Assembly: GCA_026397895.1 (NCBI GenBank)
Contig: JAPLTZ010000318.1
Span: 1 to 11,859, forward strand
Length of the DNA stretch: 11,859 nt
Reading direction: 5' to 3'
Origin: Verrucomicrobiota bacterium
Lineage (GTDB): Bacteria; Verrucomicrobiota; Verrucomicrobiia; Limisphaerales; JAFMIX01
A program made the position numbers and the translations under genes. Positions 1 to 7,766 of this stretch are shown piece by piece; position 1 is the first letter of the stretch; the number at the start of each line of letters is the position of its first letter. A model generated the notes under the pieces. The model did no database searches. It saw nothing but the letters and a program-made list of their open reading frames with translations, and was not told the origin of the DNA.

Positions 1-1758
1 ACCGTCCATTTTCCCGCTTGGACCGAGCGGGTTTCCGCCATCTGGGGTTTCACCGGCAGCATGCAACTGTCCGCCAACATGGCTGAAAGCATTCTCGTGA
101 TGCTGCCGCCTGCGATTCTCATGGGCATCACCTTTCCGTTGAGCAGCCGGTTGCTGGTCAGCAACCTCGCGGAGGCCGGCGGACGAATCGGCAGAACATA
201 TTGGATCAACACGCTTGGCGCGATGGGCGGCGCGCTGCTGGTGGGGCTGGTTTTCATTCCGTTGCTTTCGCTCAAAGGTTGTCTGCTCGGCTTGGCTGCA
301 ATCCAGACCTTGCTGGCAGTCCTGCTGTGGCCTTGGATTCGACTGAAGCAGCGCTCATCGGCCCTGGCTGGTGTCGGCGGGATAGTGTTGGTGGTGTTAG
401 CGGCCACGAACTTCATCCGCCTGCTGCCCGGCCCAAGCCCCTTCGATTGGTCGCTGGGTTCGGAGGCAAAAAGTCCAGGTGCGGCGCCAAACGCGATTGA
501 AGCACACCGGGATGATGTTGCCGGCTCCGTCACGGTCATGCGCTCGGAATCGGGCGTGCGCGTGCTCCGCATCAATGGATTCGAGGCATCGTCGGACAGC
601 GGCGCGTCTGGCTACATGCCCATGATGAGCCATCTGCCCATACTGGCGCACGGCAATGCCAGGCAGGTCTTGGTGATTTGTTTCGGGACTGGCTCCACCG
701 CCGGCGCCGCCCTGCTGCACCCCGATGTCCGGGTTGATGTCGTGGACATCAATCAGGCGGTTCTGGATTTTGCACCTTCGTTCAAGCACGCCAATCACGG
801 CATCCACGAAAATCCCCGGGCCAATCTTATCCTCAACGACGGCCGCAACTATCTGGCGACCACGACCAATTCCTACGATGTGATCACTTCGGAGCCCATG
901 CCGCCCACCCACGCCGGCGTGGTGAATCTCTATTCGCGCGAATACTACGCCCTCGCTCGCGAACGGCTGAATCCCGGCGGCCTGCTTGTTCAGTGGCTTC
1001 CTTTCTTTTTGCTCACCGACGATCAGGCCCGCTCCATCCTGCGCACCGTCCAAGACGTCTTCCCGGAAACGACGCTCTGGCTGTGGAACACCACGGGCCT
1101 GATTATGGCCCGCAAAGACGCGCCTGTGACCGTGGATTGGCCGACACTTTCAAAAGCGTATCAGACCCCTGAATTGGCGAACGATCTGGCAAAGATGGAT
1201 GTCCCGAACCCCCGGGAATTCCTCCAACTCTACGCGCTCAGCCCCAAGGCTGTGCGGACTCTGACCCAGAGCGCCCCCGCCATCACGGACGACCGCCCAT
1301 CGCTTGAGTTTCATCCTCCCCGGCACAATATGACCTCGGTTACAGCCAGAGGAATCACGTCGGAAGCCGCCAAAATATTTTCCGAAATTTACTCCCAGCG
1401 TGCCCGGGAAGAACCGCCGGTGCGGAGCATGAATGTGTGGGAAAAAGAGGAATTCATTTCCAGCTTCCGCATCCGCAACATCCAGATGAGCGGCGATCTT
1501 TATTACAAGCGCGGGTTGCCTGCGGAAGCCGCGCAAATCACCCAGGCCGGCCTCGGCATCGCCACCGCTCCCGCCGACCGCGCCGCATTCCTCTACAACC
1601 TCGCGGTTCTGGCCCACGAGCAAGGAGACAACGGAAAAGCTCTGAACCTTCTGGACCGCTGCCTCATCGAATCGCCCGGTAGCAAGCTGGCCTTGGAATT
1701 GAAAAATAAGGTGCAAAATTCCGCCAAACCACCTCCTCCGCCGGTAGTCCGGCACTAG
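1..1758 (+). CDS. Membrane-anchored spermidine-synthase-like protein with C-terminal TPR region (5' truncated)
   Basis: The reading frame is open to the window edge, so the start is missing; 585 residues are visible, counted from base 1. The N-terminal part holds hydrophobic membrane segments (about residues 31-45, 71-112 and 121-140). A Rossmann methyltransferase/spermidine-synthase domain follows (about 165-370), with a nucleotide-binding glycine motif FGTGS near 228-232, an acidic residue in VDVVDIN near 246-252, and NDGRNYL near 279-285. A TPR-like helical region occupies about 495-570, and the protein ends in a proline run. This matches the large bacterial proteins that fuse a multi-TM region to a spermidine synthase domain. 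The usual catalytic motif around YDVIxxD reads YDVITSEP (292-299), so the Asp that activates putrescine seems absent and true polyamine synthesis is doubtful. Substrate unknown. It lies 88 bases upstream of hisD on the same strand, with no evident functional link. Confidence 0.8.
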   Translation, partial: TVHFPAWTERVSAIWGFTGSMQLSANMAESILVMLPPAILMGITFPLSSRLLVSNLAEAGGRIGRTYWINTLGAMGGALLVGLVFIPLLSLKGCLLGLAAIQTLLAVLLWPWIRLKQRSSALAGVGGIVLVVLAATNFIRLLPGPSPFDWSLGSEAKSPGAAPNAIEAHRDDVAGSVTVMRSESGVRVLRINGFEASSDSGASGYMPMMSHLPILAHGNARQVLVICFGTGSTAGAALLHPDVRVDVVDINQAVLDFAPSFKHANHGIHENPRANLILNDGRNYLATTTNSYDVITSEPMPPTHAGVVNLYSREYYALARERLNPGGLLVQWLPFFLLTDDQARSILRTVQDVFPETTLWLWNTTGLIMARKDAPVTVDWPTLSKAYQTPELANDLAKMDVPNPREFLQLYALSPKAVRTLTQSAPAITDDRPSLEFHPPRHNMTSVTARGITSEAAKIFSEIYSQRAREEPPVRSMNVWEKEEFISSFRIRNIQMSGDLYYKRGLPAEAAQITQAGLGIATAPADRAAFLYNLAVLAHEQGDNGKALNLLDRCLIESPGSKLALELKNKVQNSAKPPPPPVVRH

Positions 1759-1846
1759 CAAACAGGGCGACGCGGCGCATCTCAGAACCTTCCAATCTGA
1801 TTTCTTCGCGCTTTCATCCGCGTGATTTTCCACCTAAACTGTTTCA

Positions 1847-3136
1847 ATGAAAGTGATTCGTTTCACCGCCCCCGGTTTTGCCGCGCAACTCCGCCAAGTC
1901 ACCGCGCCCTCCAGCCTGTTCGACCCTATCATCGAGCAACGCACCCGCGCCATCCTCGACGCCGTCCGCGCGCGCGGCGACGACGCCGTGTTGGAATACA
2001 CCGAACGCTTCGACGGCGCAAAGCTCACCACTGACCAGCTTTCCGTGACGCAGGCCGAACTGCTCACCGCCTCGTTCCGCGCCGACGAACCCTTCCGCGC
2101 CGCCGTCACCGAAGCGGAAAAGAACATCGCCACGTTCGCCCGGAAATCATTGCGGAAGAATTGGCAGACCAAGAACTCCCACGGCGCGACCGTCGGCGAG
2201 AAGTTCGACGCCTTCCAGCGCGTCGGCATCTACATCCCCGGCGGGACTGCGCCGCTCGTCTCCACCGCGCTCATGACCATCACGCTCGCCAAAGTCGCGG
2301 GCTGCAAGGAAATCGTCGTCTGCACCCCGTGCGGCAAGGACGGCGGCATCAACCCCGCCCTGCTCTTCGCCGCCAAGGCCGCAGGCGCGACCGAGATTTA
2401 CCGCGTCGGCGGCGCGCAAGCCATTGCCGCACTCGCCTACGGCACGAAGACCATCCGCCGCGTGCAGAAGATTTACGGCCCCGGCAACGCCTACGTCGTC
2501 ACCGCCAAGCGCCTGCTCGTCGGCTACGTCGCCATTGACCTGCTGCCCGGACCGAGCGAGTTGCTCGTCCTCGCCGACGAAACCGCCAATGCCAAGTTCG
2601 CCGCCGCCGACCTGCTCGCCCAAGCCGAACACGGCTCCGGCCATGAACGCGTCTGGCTCGTGACGACCTCGGACAAAATTCTCAAGACCGTCGAAAAGGA
2701 AGTCGCGCGCCAACTGCCCAAGCTCGCCCGCCGCGAATTCATCAAACGCGCGCTCGCCGACAACAGCTACCTCATCCAGGTGAAGTCGCTCGCCGACGGC
2801 ATCGCGCTCGCCAACCAGCTCGCGCCCGAGCATTGCGAAGTCATGACGCGCAACCCGCGCCAGGTTTCCGCCAACATCCTGACCGCCGGCGCGATTTTTC
2901 TCGGCCCGTTCTCGCCGACCGTGCTGGGCGATTACGTTGCCGGCCCGAGCCACACGCTGCCCACCGGCGGCGCGGGCGCGTCCTTCCCCGGCCTGACTGT
3001 GGATCAATTCCAGCGCCGCACCAGCGTCGTGGAATACAACCGCGCCTCGGTGAAGAAAGCCTTGCCCGCCGTGAAGAAGTTCGCGGAGCTGGAAGGTTTG
3101 GGCGCGCACGGCAAATCCGCGGAAATTCGGAAGTAG
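1847..3136 (+). CDS. hisD: Histidinol dehydrogenase HisD
   Basis: Catalyses the last two steps of histidine biosynthesis, NAD-dependent oxidation of L-histidinol to L-histidine through histidinal, in the cytoplasm with a bound zinc. The 429-residue length is normal for the family. Residues matching the E. coli zinc and catalytic positions are all present: Gln259 and His262 in LLAQAEH, Glu328-His329 in LAPEHCE, Asp362 in GDYVAGPSH and His421 near the C-terminus. The signature region YIPGGTAPLVST (129-140) and GPGNAYV (211-217) are also intact. The ATG at 1847 is chosen because it gives the full conserved N-terminus; no Shine-Dalgarno precedes it. The gene is GC-rich (a hand-counted 60-base sample at 2341 is 70% GC). 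It is separated from hisC, its likely original neighbour, by an AT-richer MltR-like gene. Confidence 0.97.
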   Translation: MKVIRFTAPGFAAQLRQVTAPSSLFDPIIEQRTRAILDAVRARGDDAVLEYTERFDGAKLTTDQLSVTQAELLTASFRADEPFRAAVTEAEKNIATFARKSLRKNWQTKNSHGATVGEKFDAFQRVGIYIPGGTAPLVSTALMTITLAKVAGCKEIVVCTPCGKDGGINPALLFAAKAAGATEIYRVGGAQAIAALAYGTKTIRRVQKIYGPGNAYVVTAKRLLVGYVAIDLLPGPSELLVLADETANAKFAAADLLAQAEHGSGHERVWLVTTSDKILKTVEKEVARQLPKLARREFIKRALADNSYLIQVKSLADGIALANQLAPEHCEVMTRNPRQVSANILTAGAIFLGPFSPTVLGDYVAGPSHTLPTGGAGASFPGLTVDQFQRRTSVVEYNRASVKKALPAVKKFAELEGLGAHGKSAEIRK

Positions 3137-3146
3137 TCTCGAAACA

Positions 3147-3157
3147 AACTACCCGAA
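3147..3157 (+). repeat. Left copy of 11-bp imperfect direct repeat flanking the MltR-like gene
   Basis: AACTACCCGAA here and AACTGCCCGAA at 3808-3818 match at 10 of 11 bases, 661 bases apart. This copy begins 10 bases after the hisD stop and its last base is the A of the MltR-like start codon. It could be a diverged target duplication or a recombination junction of an inserted segment; chance is not excluded. Confidence 0.5.
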
Positions 3158-3798
3158 TGATTTCATCCCAAGAAAGCGCGGAAGCCAAAGCTATCAAAGA
3201 GCGAATGGCTGCATTTCAAGCGACAATGGAGGCTACAAAAAAAGAAATCACACCCCTTCTCTTGGAGTTCTTCGTCACATTGGGCATCGAAGGAGAACGC
3301 TCATCTGTTGTGTTAGGAGCTGAGCGAATCAATGTGGCTCTCGAAGCCTTAATAAAGAGTTCACTTTTGCCCTCATCGCATAAAACCGACATCTTGTTTA
3401 CTTCCGACGGAGCTTTGGCAAGTTTTTCAAGAAAGATAGAAATGGCATACAGACTGGGGCTTGTAGATTTGCCATTCAAGCAAGCGCTTGATCTTGTCAG
3501 AAAGCTGCGCAACGATTTTGCACACGCCATCAAGGTTGAGAGTCTTCGACATGACAGACACGCCGACAGGGTAATGGCTCTTTCCAAATTAGTAAGAAAT
3601 GGAAACGAAAAAGTGATTGAAAGCTTCTCTCTGGCATACCTGAATGCTGCCCAAGAAGCGCAAGTCCAAGTGCCCTCCGAACAAGTTCGCGCATATTTAA
3701 GTTGTGTCATGCTTCTTTTGTTGAAGTTGGAATTAGCGCGACCTTACACGAAACAACCCGCTGTGTTTTTGCCAGCGAAGATCAATTATCAAGAATAG
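3157..3798 (+). CDS. MltR-family (mannitol-repressor-like) protein
   Basis: A soluble, mostly helical protein of 213 residues. It resembles the MltR family through two blocks: GALASFSRKIEMAYRLGL (85-102) and LDLVRKLRNDFAH (111-123). In that family the pattern G-x-L-x-x-F-x-x-K-I...GL followed by a helix with LRN-x-FAH is diagnostic. MltR was first described as a repressor of the mannitol operon, but many members lack a proven DNA-binding role, so the function here is unknown. No mannitol genes are nearby. The ATG at 3157 starts just after hisD (20-base gap); the frame is open further upstream inside hisD but that extension is antigenic of hisD codons only. A 60-base sample at 3301 is 43% GC against about 70% in hisD, and the gene is flanked by an imperfect direct repeat. 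It was probably acquired as an insert between hisD and hisC. Confidence 0.75.
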   Translation: MISSQESAEAKAIKERMAAFQATMEATKKEITPLLLEFFVTLGIEGERSSVVLGAERINVALEALIKSSLLPSSHKTDILFTSDGALASFSRKIEMAYRLGLVDLPFKQALDLVRKLRNDFAHAIKVESLRHDRHADRVMALSKLVRNGNEKVIESFSLAYLNAAQEAQVQVPSEQVRAYLSCVMLLLLKLELARPYTKQPAVFLPAKINYQE

Positions 3799-3807
3799 GC
3801 GACAAAT

Positions 3808-3818
3808 AACTGCCCGAA
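3808..3818 (+). repeat. Right copy of 11-bp imperfect direct repeat flanking the MltR-like gene
   Basis: AACTGCCCGAA, a 10/11 match to 3147-3157, located 9 bases after the MltR-like stop codon and 30 bases before the preferred hisC start. Recombination between the two copies would remove the MltR-like gene and leave hisD next to hisC. Confidence 0.5.
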
Positions 3819-3848
3819 GATATTTTGTCACCGATTCGCACCACCATT

Positions 3849-4970
3849 ATGGCTTCAAGAAACTCATTGATTCGCCCGCTCGTCCACAAGCTGCACGCCT
3901 ACGTCCCCGGCGAACAGCCGAAGATCAAAGACCTGATCAAGCTCAACACGAACGAGAACCCCTACCCGCCTTCGCCCAAGGTTCTGGCGGCAGTCAAGGC
4001 GGCAGTGGACGGACGCCTGCGGCTCTATCCGAACCCCACGGCGGAAAATCTCCGCGCCAAGCTCGCCAAGCTACACCGCTGCTCGCCCGACAACATCATC
4101 ATCGGCAATGGCTCGGATGAAGTGCTGGCGCTGGCGGTGCGGACATTCGTCGAGCCTGTAGCCGCCGATGTGAATCGGCGGACGCCCCGCGCTTTCACAG
4201 GCGCGGCTACGGTTCAATACTGCACGCCCAGCTACTCGCTCTATCCCGTGCTGGCGGAAACCCACGGCGCGGCAACGAACGCCGTCGTGCTCAATCCCGA
4301 TTTCACGATGCCCAGCGTGGCGGAATTGAAGCGTGGCAAGCAGTGGGATTTCAACGTCGCGCTCACATTCGTCACCACGCCGAACGCGCCGGGCGGACGC
4401 GGCTACGCGACGAGCGATTTGGAAAAACTTTGCCGCGCACAAAAGGGTGTCATCGTGCTGGACGAGGCTTACGTGGATTTTGCCCGCGAGAACGCGTTGA
4501 AACTGGCGCTCAAACATCCGCACGTCCTCGTCGCGCGCACGTTCTCCAAGGCGTATTCGCTGTGCTTCCAGCGCGTCGGCTATTTCGTCGGCCACCCGGA
4601 ACTCATCGCCGCGCTACACAAGATGCGCGACAGCTACAATGTGAACGGCCTCGGCCAGATTGCCGCCGAAGCCACGCTCGGCGACCTCGGCTTTTACCGC
4701 GCGAACTTCCGCGCCATCATCGCCACGCGCAAGCAATTGAGCCGCGACCTAACGAAGCTGGGTTTCCGCGTGCTGCCGAGCGAAACGAATTTCATCCTCG
4801 CCCAACCACCGTTGTTCCCAGCGAAGGAGTGGTTGCAGAAATTGCGCGACCGGAAGATTCTCGTGCGCTGGTTCAGCGCGCCGGAAGTGAGTAGTTATTT
4901 GCGCATCACCATCGGCACGCCGGCAGAAGCGGCGGCGCTGGTGAAAGCGGTGGAGAACATTCTTCGCTGA
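3849..4970 (+). CDS. hisC: Histidinol-phosphate aminotransferase HisC
   Basis: PLP-dependent class I/II aminotransferase that converts imidazole-acetol phosphate and glutamate to histidinol phosphate. The 373-residue protein shows NTNENPYPPSP (33-43), GNGSDEVL (86-93), TPSYSLYP (126-133), TPNAPGG (177-183), LDEAYVDF (204-211) and the Schiff-base lysine Lys234 in TFSKAYS, followed by RVGY (242-245) with the phosphate-binding Arg. The ATG at 3849 is preferred. An in-frame TTG at 3825 would add eight residues without a better ribosome site, and family proteins begin near the RPLVHKL segment. Between VEP (101-103) and TVQYC (121-125) lies an extra segment of about 17 residues, encoded by a palindromic REP-like element, in a place where HisC proteins normally run straight from the helix into the strand before the PSYSLYP motif. 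This should be a surface loop near the cofactor domain; activity is probably kept because all key residues remain. Confidence 0.95.
   Translation: MASRNSLIRPLVHKLHAYVPGEQPKIKDLIKLNTNENPYPPSPKVLAAVKAAVDGRLRLYPNPTAENLRAKLAKLHRCSPDNIIIGNGSDEVLALAVRTFVEPVAADVNRRTPRAFTGAATVQYCTPSYSLYPVLAETHGAATNAVVLNPDFTMPSVAELKRGKQWDFNVALTFVTTPNAPGGRGYATSDLEKLCRAQKGVIVLDEAYVDFARENALKLALKHPHVLVARTFSKAYSLCFQRVGYFVGHPELIAALHKMRDSYNVNGLGQIAAEATLGDLGFYRANFRAIIATRKQLSRDLTKLGFRVLPSETNFILAQPPLFPAKEWLQKLRDRKILVRWFSAPEVSSYLRITIGTPAEAAALVKAVENILR
4158..4210 (+). repeat. REP-like hairpin element inserted in frame within hisC
   Basis: The segment is bounded by perfect 8-base inverted repeats, GTAGCCGC (4158-4165) and GCGGCTAC (4203-4210). 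Inside are a perfect 8-bp stem CCGCCGAT/ATCGGCGG with a GTGA loop (4162-4181) and a second stem CGCGC/GCGCG with an 8-base loop. It encodes hisC residues about 104-120, which look like extra sequence relative to the family. The cloverleaf-like layout is typical of REP/MITE palindromes. No transposase gene is in the window. Seen directly: the palindromes. Inferred: that it is a mobile repeat. Confidence 0.65.
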
Positions 4971-4971
4971 C

Positions 4972-5081
4972 GGAGCGCCGGTCTCTGACCCGGCGTGTTT
5001 CAGTTGGAGTTCACGCTTCAGCGTATCCCGGCAAAAGCAGAACCTTGAACTCCAACACGCCGGGCCGGAGGCCGGCGCTCC
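4972..5081. repeat. Compound palindrome between convergent hisC and nuoN (REP-like, possible bidirectional terminator)
   Basis: Outer arms 4972-4999 and 5054-5081 are inverted repeats matching at 25 of 28 bases; two of the three mismatches would be U-G pairs in the hisC-sense RNA. An inner pair, GTTGGAGTTCA (5003-5013) with TGAACTCCAAC (5046-5056), continues the stem, and ACGCT/AGCGT (5013-5024) forms a small hairpin in the apex. The structure fills nearly the whole 115-base gap between the hisC and nuoN stop codons. It lacks a clear U-run, so it is not a classic intrinsic terminator, but it could stall or protect both transcripts. It resembles dispersed repetitive palindromes of Verrucomicrobia as I recall them. 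Confidence 0.7.
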
Positions 5082-5085
5082 AAAA

Positions 5086-6573
5086 TCAGAATCCAGCGAG
5101 CTTGATGGCTTCCGTGAGTTTTTCCACGAGCAGATTCGGCGCGCAGCCGAACAGAATCACCGCGCCCGCCAGCAAGCCGAGAACGATTTGGCTGATGACC
5201 GGGGACTTCAGTTCGCCCGCGCCCGCCGGAACATCCGCGACATAAATTTGTTTCAGCACGAGCAGATAGTAGTAAAGCGACACCGCGCTCATCGCGATGG
5301 CGAGAATCACCAGCCATAGCAGGCCGAGATTCGCCGCACCGCCCTGCACCACCGCCGCGAAGACGTAAAACTTGCCGAAGAATCCCGCCAGCGGCGGAAT
5401 GCCCGCGAGCGACAGCATGAAGATGAACATGCAGAACGAAATCACCGGCGAGCGCCGGCTCAAGCCCGCGAAGCTCGTGAGCTTGTCGTCCCCTGCCCGG
5501 CTCTCCACCACGGCCACGACACCGAACGCACCGATGGTCGTCAGGCCGTAGGTGATGGCGTAGAAAACGATCGAGGCGACGGCTTGTTTGTCGTGCGCCA
5601 GCACGCCGAGCAGCATGTAACCGGCGTGAGCGATGGCGGAATACGCAAGCAAGCGCTTCACGCTGCTCTGCACGATGGCGACGAGATTGCCGAGAATCAT
5701 GGACACCACCGCCACGACAGCGATGACCGGCACCCAGCCCGCCGCGTAGTGGTGCCACGCGCCGCTGCCTTCCGCGCCAGCGAAGCCGAGCATCATGATT
5801 TTGGCGAAGATGAAGAAGCTCGCGACCTTCGAGCCGGACGCGATGAACGCCGCGCTCGGTGTCGGCGCGCCCTGATAGGTGTCCGGCGCCCACAGGTGGA
5901 ACGGCACGGCGGCGACCTTGAAGCCGAAGCCGATCACGGTCATCACGATGGCGAGGATGAGTAAAGGGTCGAGCCCCTTACCGACCAGCGCGGCGGCGAT
6001 TTGCCCGAGGTTGGTCGCGCCGGTCAGACCGTAGAGCAGGCTCATGCCGAACAGCGTGAACGCCGCCGCCATGCTGCCGAACAGGAAATATTTCAACGCC
6101 GCCTCCGCCGAATGGACGTTGTGCTTATTGAACGCCGTAAGGATGTAGAGCGAGAGGCTGGTCAGTTCCAGCGAGACGAAGATCATCAGCAGGTCTTCCG
6201 CGCTAACGAGGAACATCATGCCGACAGTCGCCAGCAGGATGAGCGCGAGGAATTCGCCGACGTGATCGGTGAAGTCAGAATCCATCGATATCAGCACTGT
6301 GAAGATCGTGAGCACCAAGATGGCGGCCTTGACCAATTGCGTGAGCGGGTCAACGACCAGCATGCCGCCGGCGAAGTTCGCGTGTTCGGGCGCGAGTTGC
6401 ATCCACACGATGGCCGCCGCGCAGCCGGCGCAAGCTATCGTGCCAGCGATGATGAGGCGGAAGCGGTTTTCCAGTTCGCGCAGCGTCAGCAGGTCCACGC
6501 CCAGTGCGACGAGCGCGGTGATGACCACGATGGTTTCAGGCAGCGCGAGTTTGAACAGTTCGAGATAGCTCAT
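5086..6573 (-). CDS. nuoN: NADH-quinone oxidoreductase subunit N (NuoN)
   Basis: An antiporter-like, multi-spanning membrane subunit of complex I (495 residues, about 14 TM helices), one of the proton channels of the membrane arm. Key channel residues are visible: Glu136 in FVSLELTSLS, Lys161 in ALKYFLFG, Lys219 in GFGFKVAAVPFH (TM7/8 region), Lys249 in ASGSKV and Lys401 in AGFFGKF. VPFHLWAPDTYQGAPTP (223-239) is a NuoN signature. The start ATG overlaps the nuoM-b stop (ATGA, 6573-6570), giving translational coupling, and a purine-rich GGGAGG lies about 10 bases upstream. It is the last gene of the operon; its stop lies next to the compound palindrome. Unlike both nuoM copies, this frame is intact. 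Confidence 0.97.
   Translation of the reverse strand: MSYLELFKLALPETIVVITALVALGVDLLTLRELENRFRLIIAGTIACAGCAAAIVWMQLAPEHANFAGGMLVVDPLTQLVKAAILVLTIFTVLISMDSDFTDHVGEFLALILLATVGMMFLVSAEDLLMIFVSLELTSLSLYILTAFNKHNVHSAEAALKYFLFGSMAAAFTLFGMSLLYGLTGATNLGQIAAALVGKGLDPLLILAIVMTVIGFGFKVAAVPFHLWAPDTYQGAPTPSAAFIASGSKVASFFIFAKIMMLGFAGAEGSGAWHHYAAGWVPVIAVVAVVSMILGNLVAIVQSSVKRLLAYSAIAHAGYMLLGVLAHDKQAVASIVFYAITYGLTTIGAFGVVAVVESRAGDDKLTSFAGLSRRSPVISFCMFIFMLSLAGIPPLAGFFGKFYVFAAVVQGGAANLGLLWLVILAIAMSAVSLYYYLLVLKQIYVADVPAGAGELKSPVISQIVLGLLAGAVILFGCAPNLLVEKLTEAIKLAGF
6287..6292. other. GATATC site (predicted EcoRV-type target)
   Basis: This is the only GATATC I found by eye in the window, within nuoN. If the neighbouring restriction-modification system has EcoRV specificity, this site should be methylated on the adenine in the host. 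Confidence 0.8.
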
Positions 6574-7766
6574 TGCGCGCCTCCCTTCCGCAACCAGTCG
6601 AACAACGGCGAATCAAAGCTTGGCACAATCACATCCATGAGCAGGCGCGGGTAAAGCCCGACGACCAGCGAAACCGCGATCAAAATCACCGCACCGAGAC
6701 GTTCAGGAATGGAAATCGGTTCAAGCGGATGATGCTCCTCGTCGTCCGCTGCGGTGGCAACGGGTTCGGCGTCGCCGAAAAACGCCTTCTGCAGCACGCG
6801 CAGCGTGTAGCCCACACCGATGACGATGCCCACACCGGAGATGACCGCCAGCGTAGGGAACGCCTGCCACGCGCCGATGAGCACCTGCAATTCCGCGACG
6901 AAGCCGCTGAAGCCCGGCAAGCCCATCGAGGCCACGCTCGCCACGCCAAATGTCACCGCCGCGAACGGCAGCGCCTTCGCCAGCCCCATGCCTTCAAGGA
7001 CGGACAGCTCGCGCGTGTGGGTGCGCTCATAGACCATGCGCCCGACCACAGCGAAGAGCAGTCCCGCGATGATGCCGTGCGAGAACATCTGCAACACCGC
7101 GCCACTCAGGCCGATGGTGTTCAGCGTCGCCAAGCCGAGCAGCACGAAGCCCATGTGGCTCACGCTGGAATAGCCGATGACGAATTTGAAATCCTTCTGC
7201 ACCAGCGCCACCAGCGCGCCATACACGATGCCGATGACCGCGAGCACAGCGATCCACATTTTCCACGCTTCCAGTCCAGCCGGGAACAAAGTCATCGACA
7301 CGCGCAGGCAGCCGTAAGCGCCGAGCTTCATCACGACGCCGGCGAGCAGCATCGAGGCGGCGGTCGGCGCAGCGACGTGTCCGGTGGGTGCCCAAGTATG
7401 AAACGGCCACATGCCCGCGAGGATTGCGAAGCCCACGAACACGAGCGGGAACGCCCACATCTGGAAGCTGTGCGGGAAAGGATATTTCGCCAGCTCCAGC
7501 ACGTTGAACGTGTGCGCGTCGGACACGACGAACGCAGCAATAAGGCCGACCAGCACCATCGCGCTGCCGATGAAGGAATAGAGCGCCAGCTTCATCGCGC
7601 CGTATTCCTTGCGGGTCGATCCCCAAATGGCGATGAGAAAGTATTTGGGAATAATGGCCAACTCGTAGAAGACGAGGAGCAGGAACAAATCGAAGCTCAA
7701 GAACACGCCATAGACGCCGGCAATGAGCGTCAGGTAAAGGGCGAAGAACTCCTTGGCGCGATCCAC
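6570..7766 (-). CDS. nuoM: NuoM-b, C-terminal part of a frame-broken second NuoM
   Basis: This covers most of a NuoM-type antiporter-like subunit of complex I (398 residues from a GTG that merely opens the frame after the break). FYELAIIPKYFLIAIWG (33-49) carries the conserved TM5 Glu35, VVMKLGAYG (144-152) keeps a conserved Lys, YSSVSHMGF (199-207) is typical of NuoM, and SGFVAEL (287-293) holds the C-terminal Glu. The lysine equivalent to E. coli NuoM Lys234, normally in FAxKxPxxPxH, is Leu116 here (GFAILAGMWPFHTW). The matching N-terminus is in another frame at 7730-7948; about 40 residues covering the VDGxSLxLVLL region are missing between them. The stop overlaps the nuoN start. It cannot give a full-length NuoM as sequenced unless the break is an assembly error. 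Confidence 0.85.
   Translation of the reverse strand: MDRAKEFFALYLTLIAGVYGVFLSFDLFLLLVFYELAIIPKYFLIAIWGSTRKEYGAMKLALYSFIGSAMVLVGLIAAFVVSDAHTFNVLELAKYPFPHSFQMWAFPLVFVGFAILAGMWPFHTWAPTGHVAAPTAASMLLAGVVMKLGAYGCLRVSMTLFPAGLEAWKMWIAVLAVIGIVYGALVALVQKDFKFVIGYSSVSHMGFVLLGLATLNTIGLSGAVLQMFSHGIIAGLLFAVVGRMVYERTHTRELSVLEGMGLAKALPFAAVTFGVASVASMGLPGFSGFVAELQVLIGAWQAFPTLAVISGVGIVIGVGYTLRVLQKAFFGDAEPVATAADDEEHHPLEPISIPERLGAVILIAVSLVVGLYPRLLMDVIVPSFDSPLFDWLRKGGAQ

Noticed and set aside
1759..1846. Promoter or hairpin upstream of hisD
   Set aside because: No convincing -35/-10 pair or stable inverted repeat in the 88 bases; nothing supportable.
2147..3109. 320-codon minus-strand frame inside hisD
   Set aside because: hisD is unambiguous with all catalytic residues; the reverse frame is Gly/Ala/Arg-rich shadow.
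3801..3829. GACAAA...TTTGTC inverted repeat after the MltR-like gene as a terminator
   Set aside because: Only 6 paired AT-rich bases with a 17-base loop and no following U-run; too weak to call.
3825..3848. TTG start for hisC giving eight more residues
   Set aside because: No ribosome site favours it and the extra residues are not family-like; the ATG at 3849 fits better, though TTG cannot be excluded.
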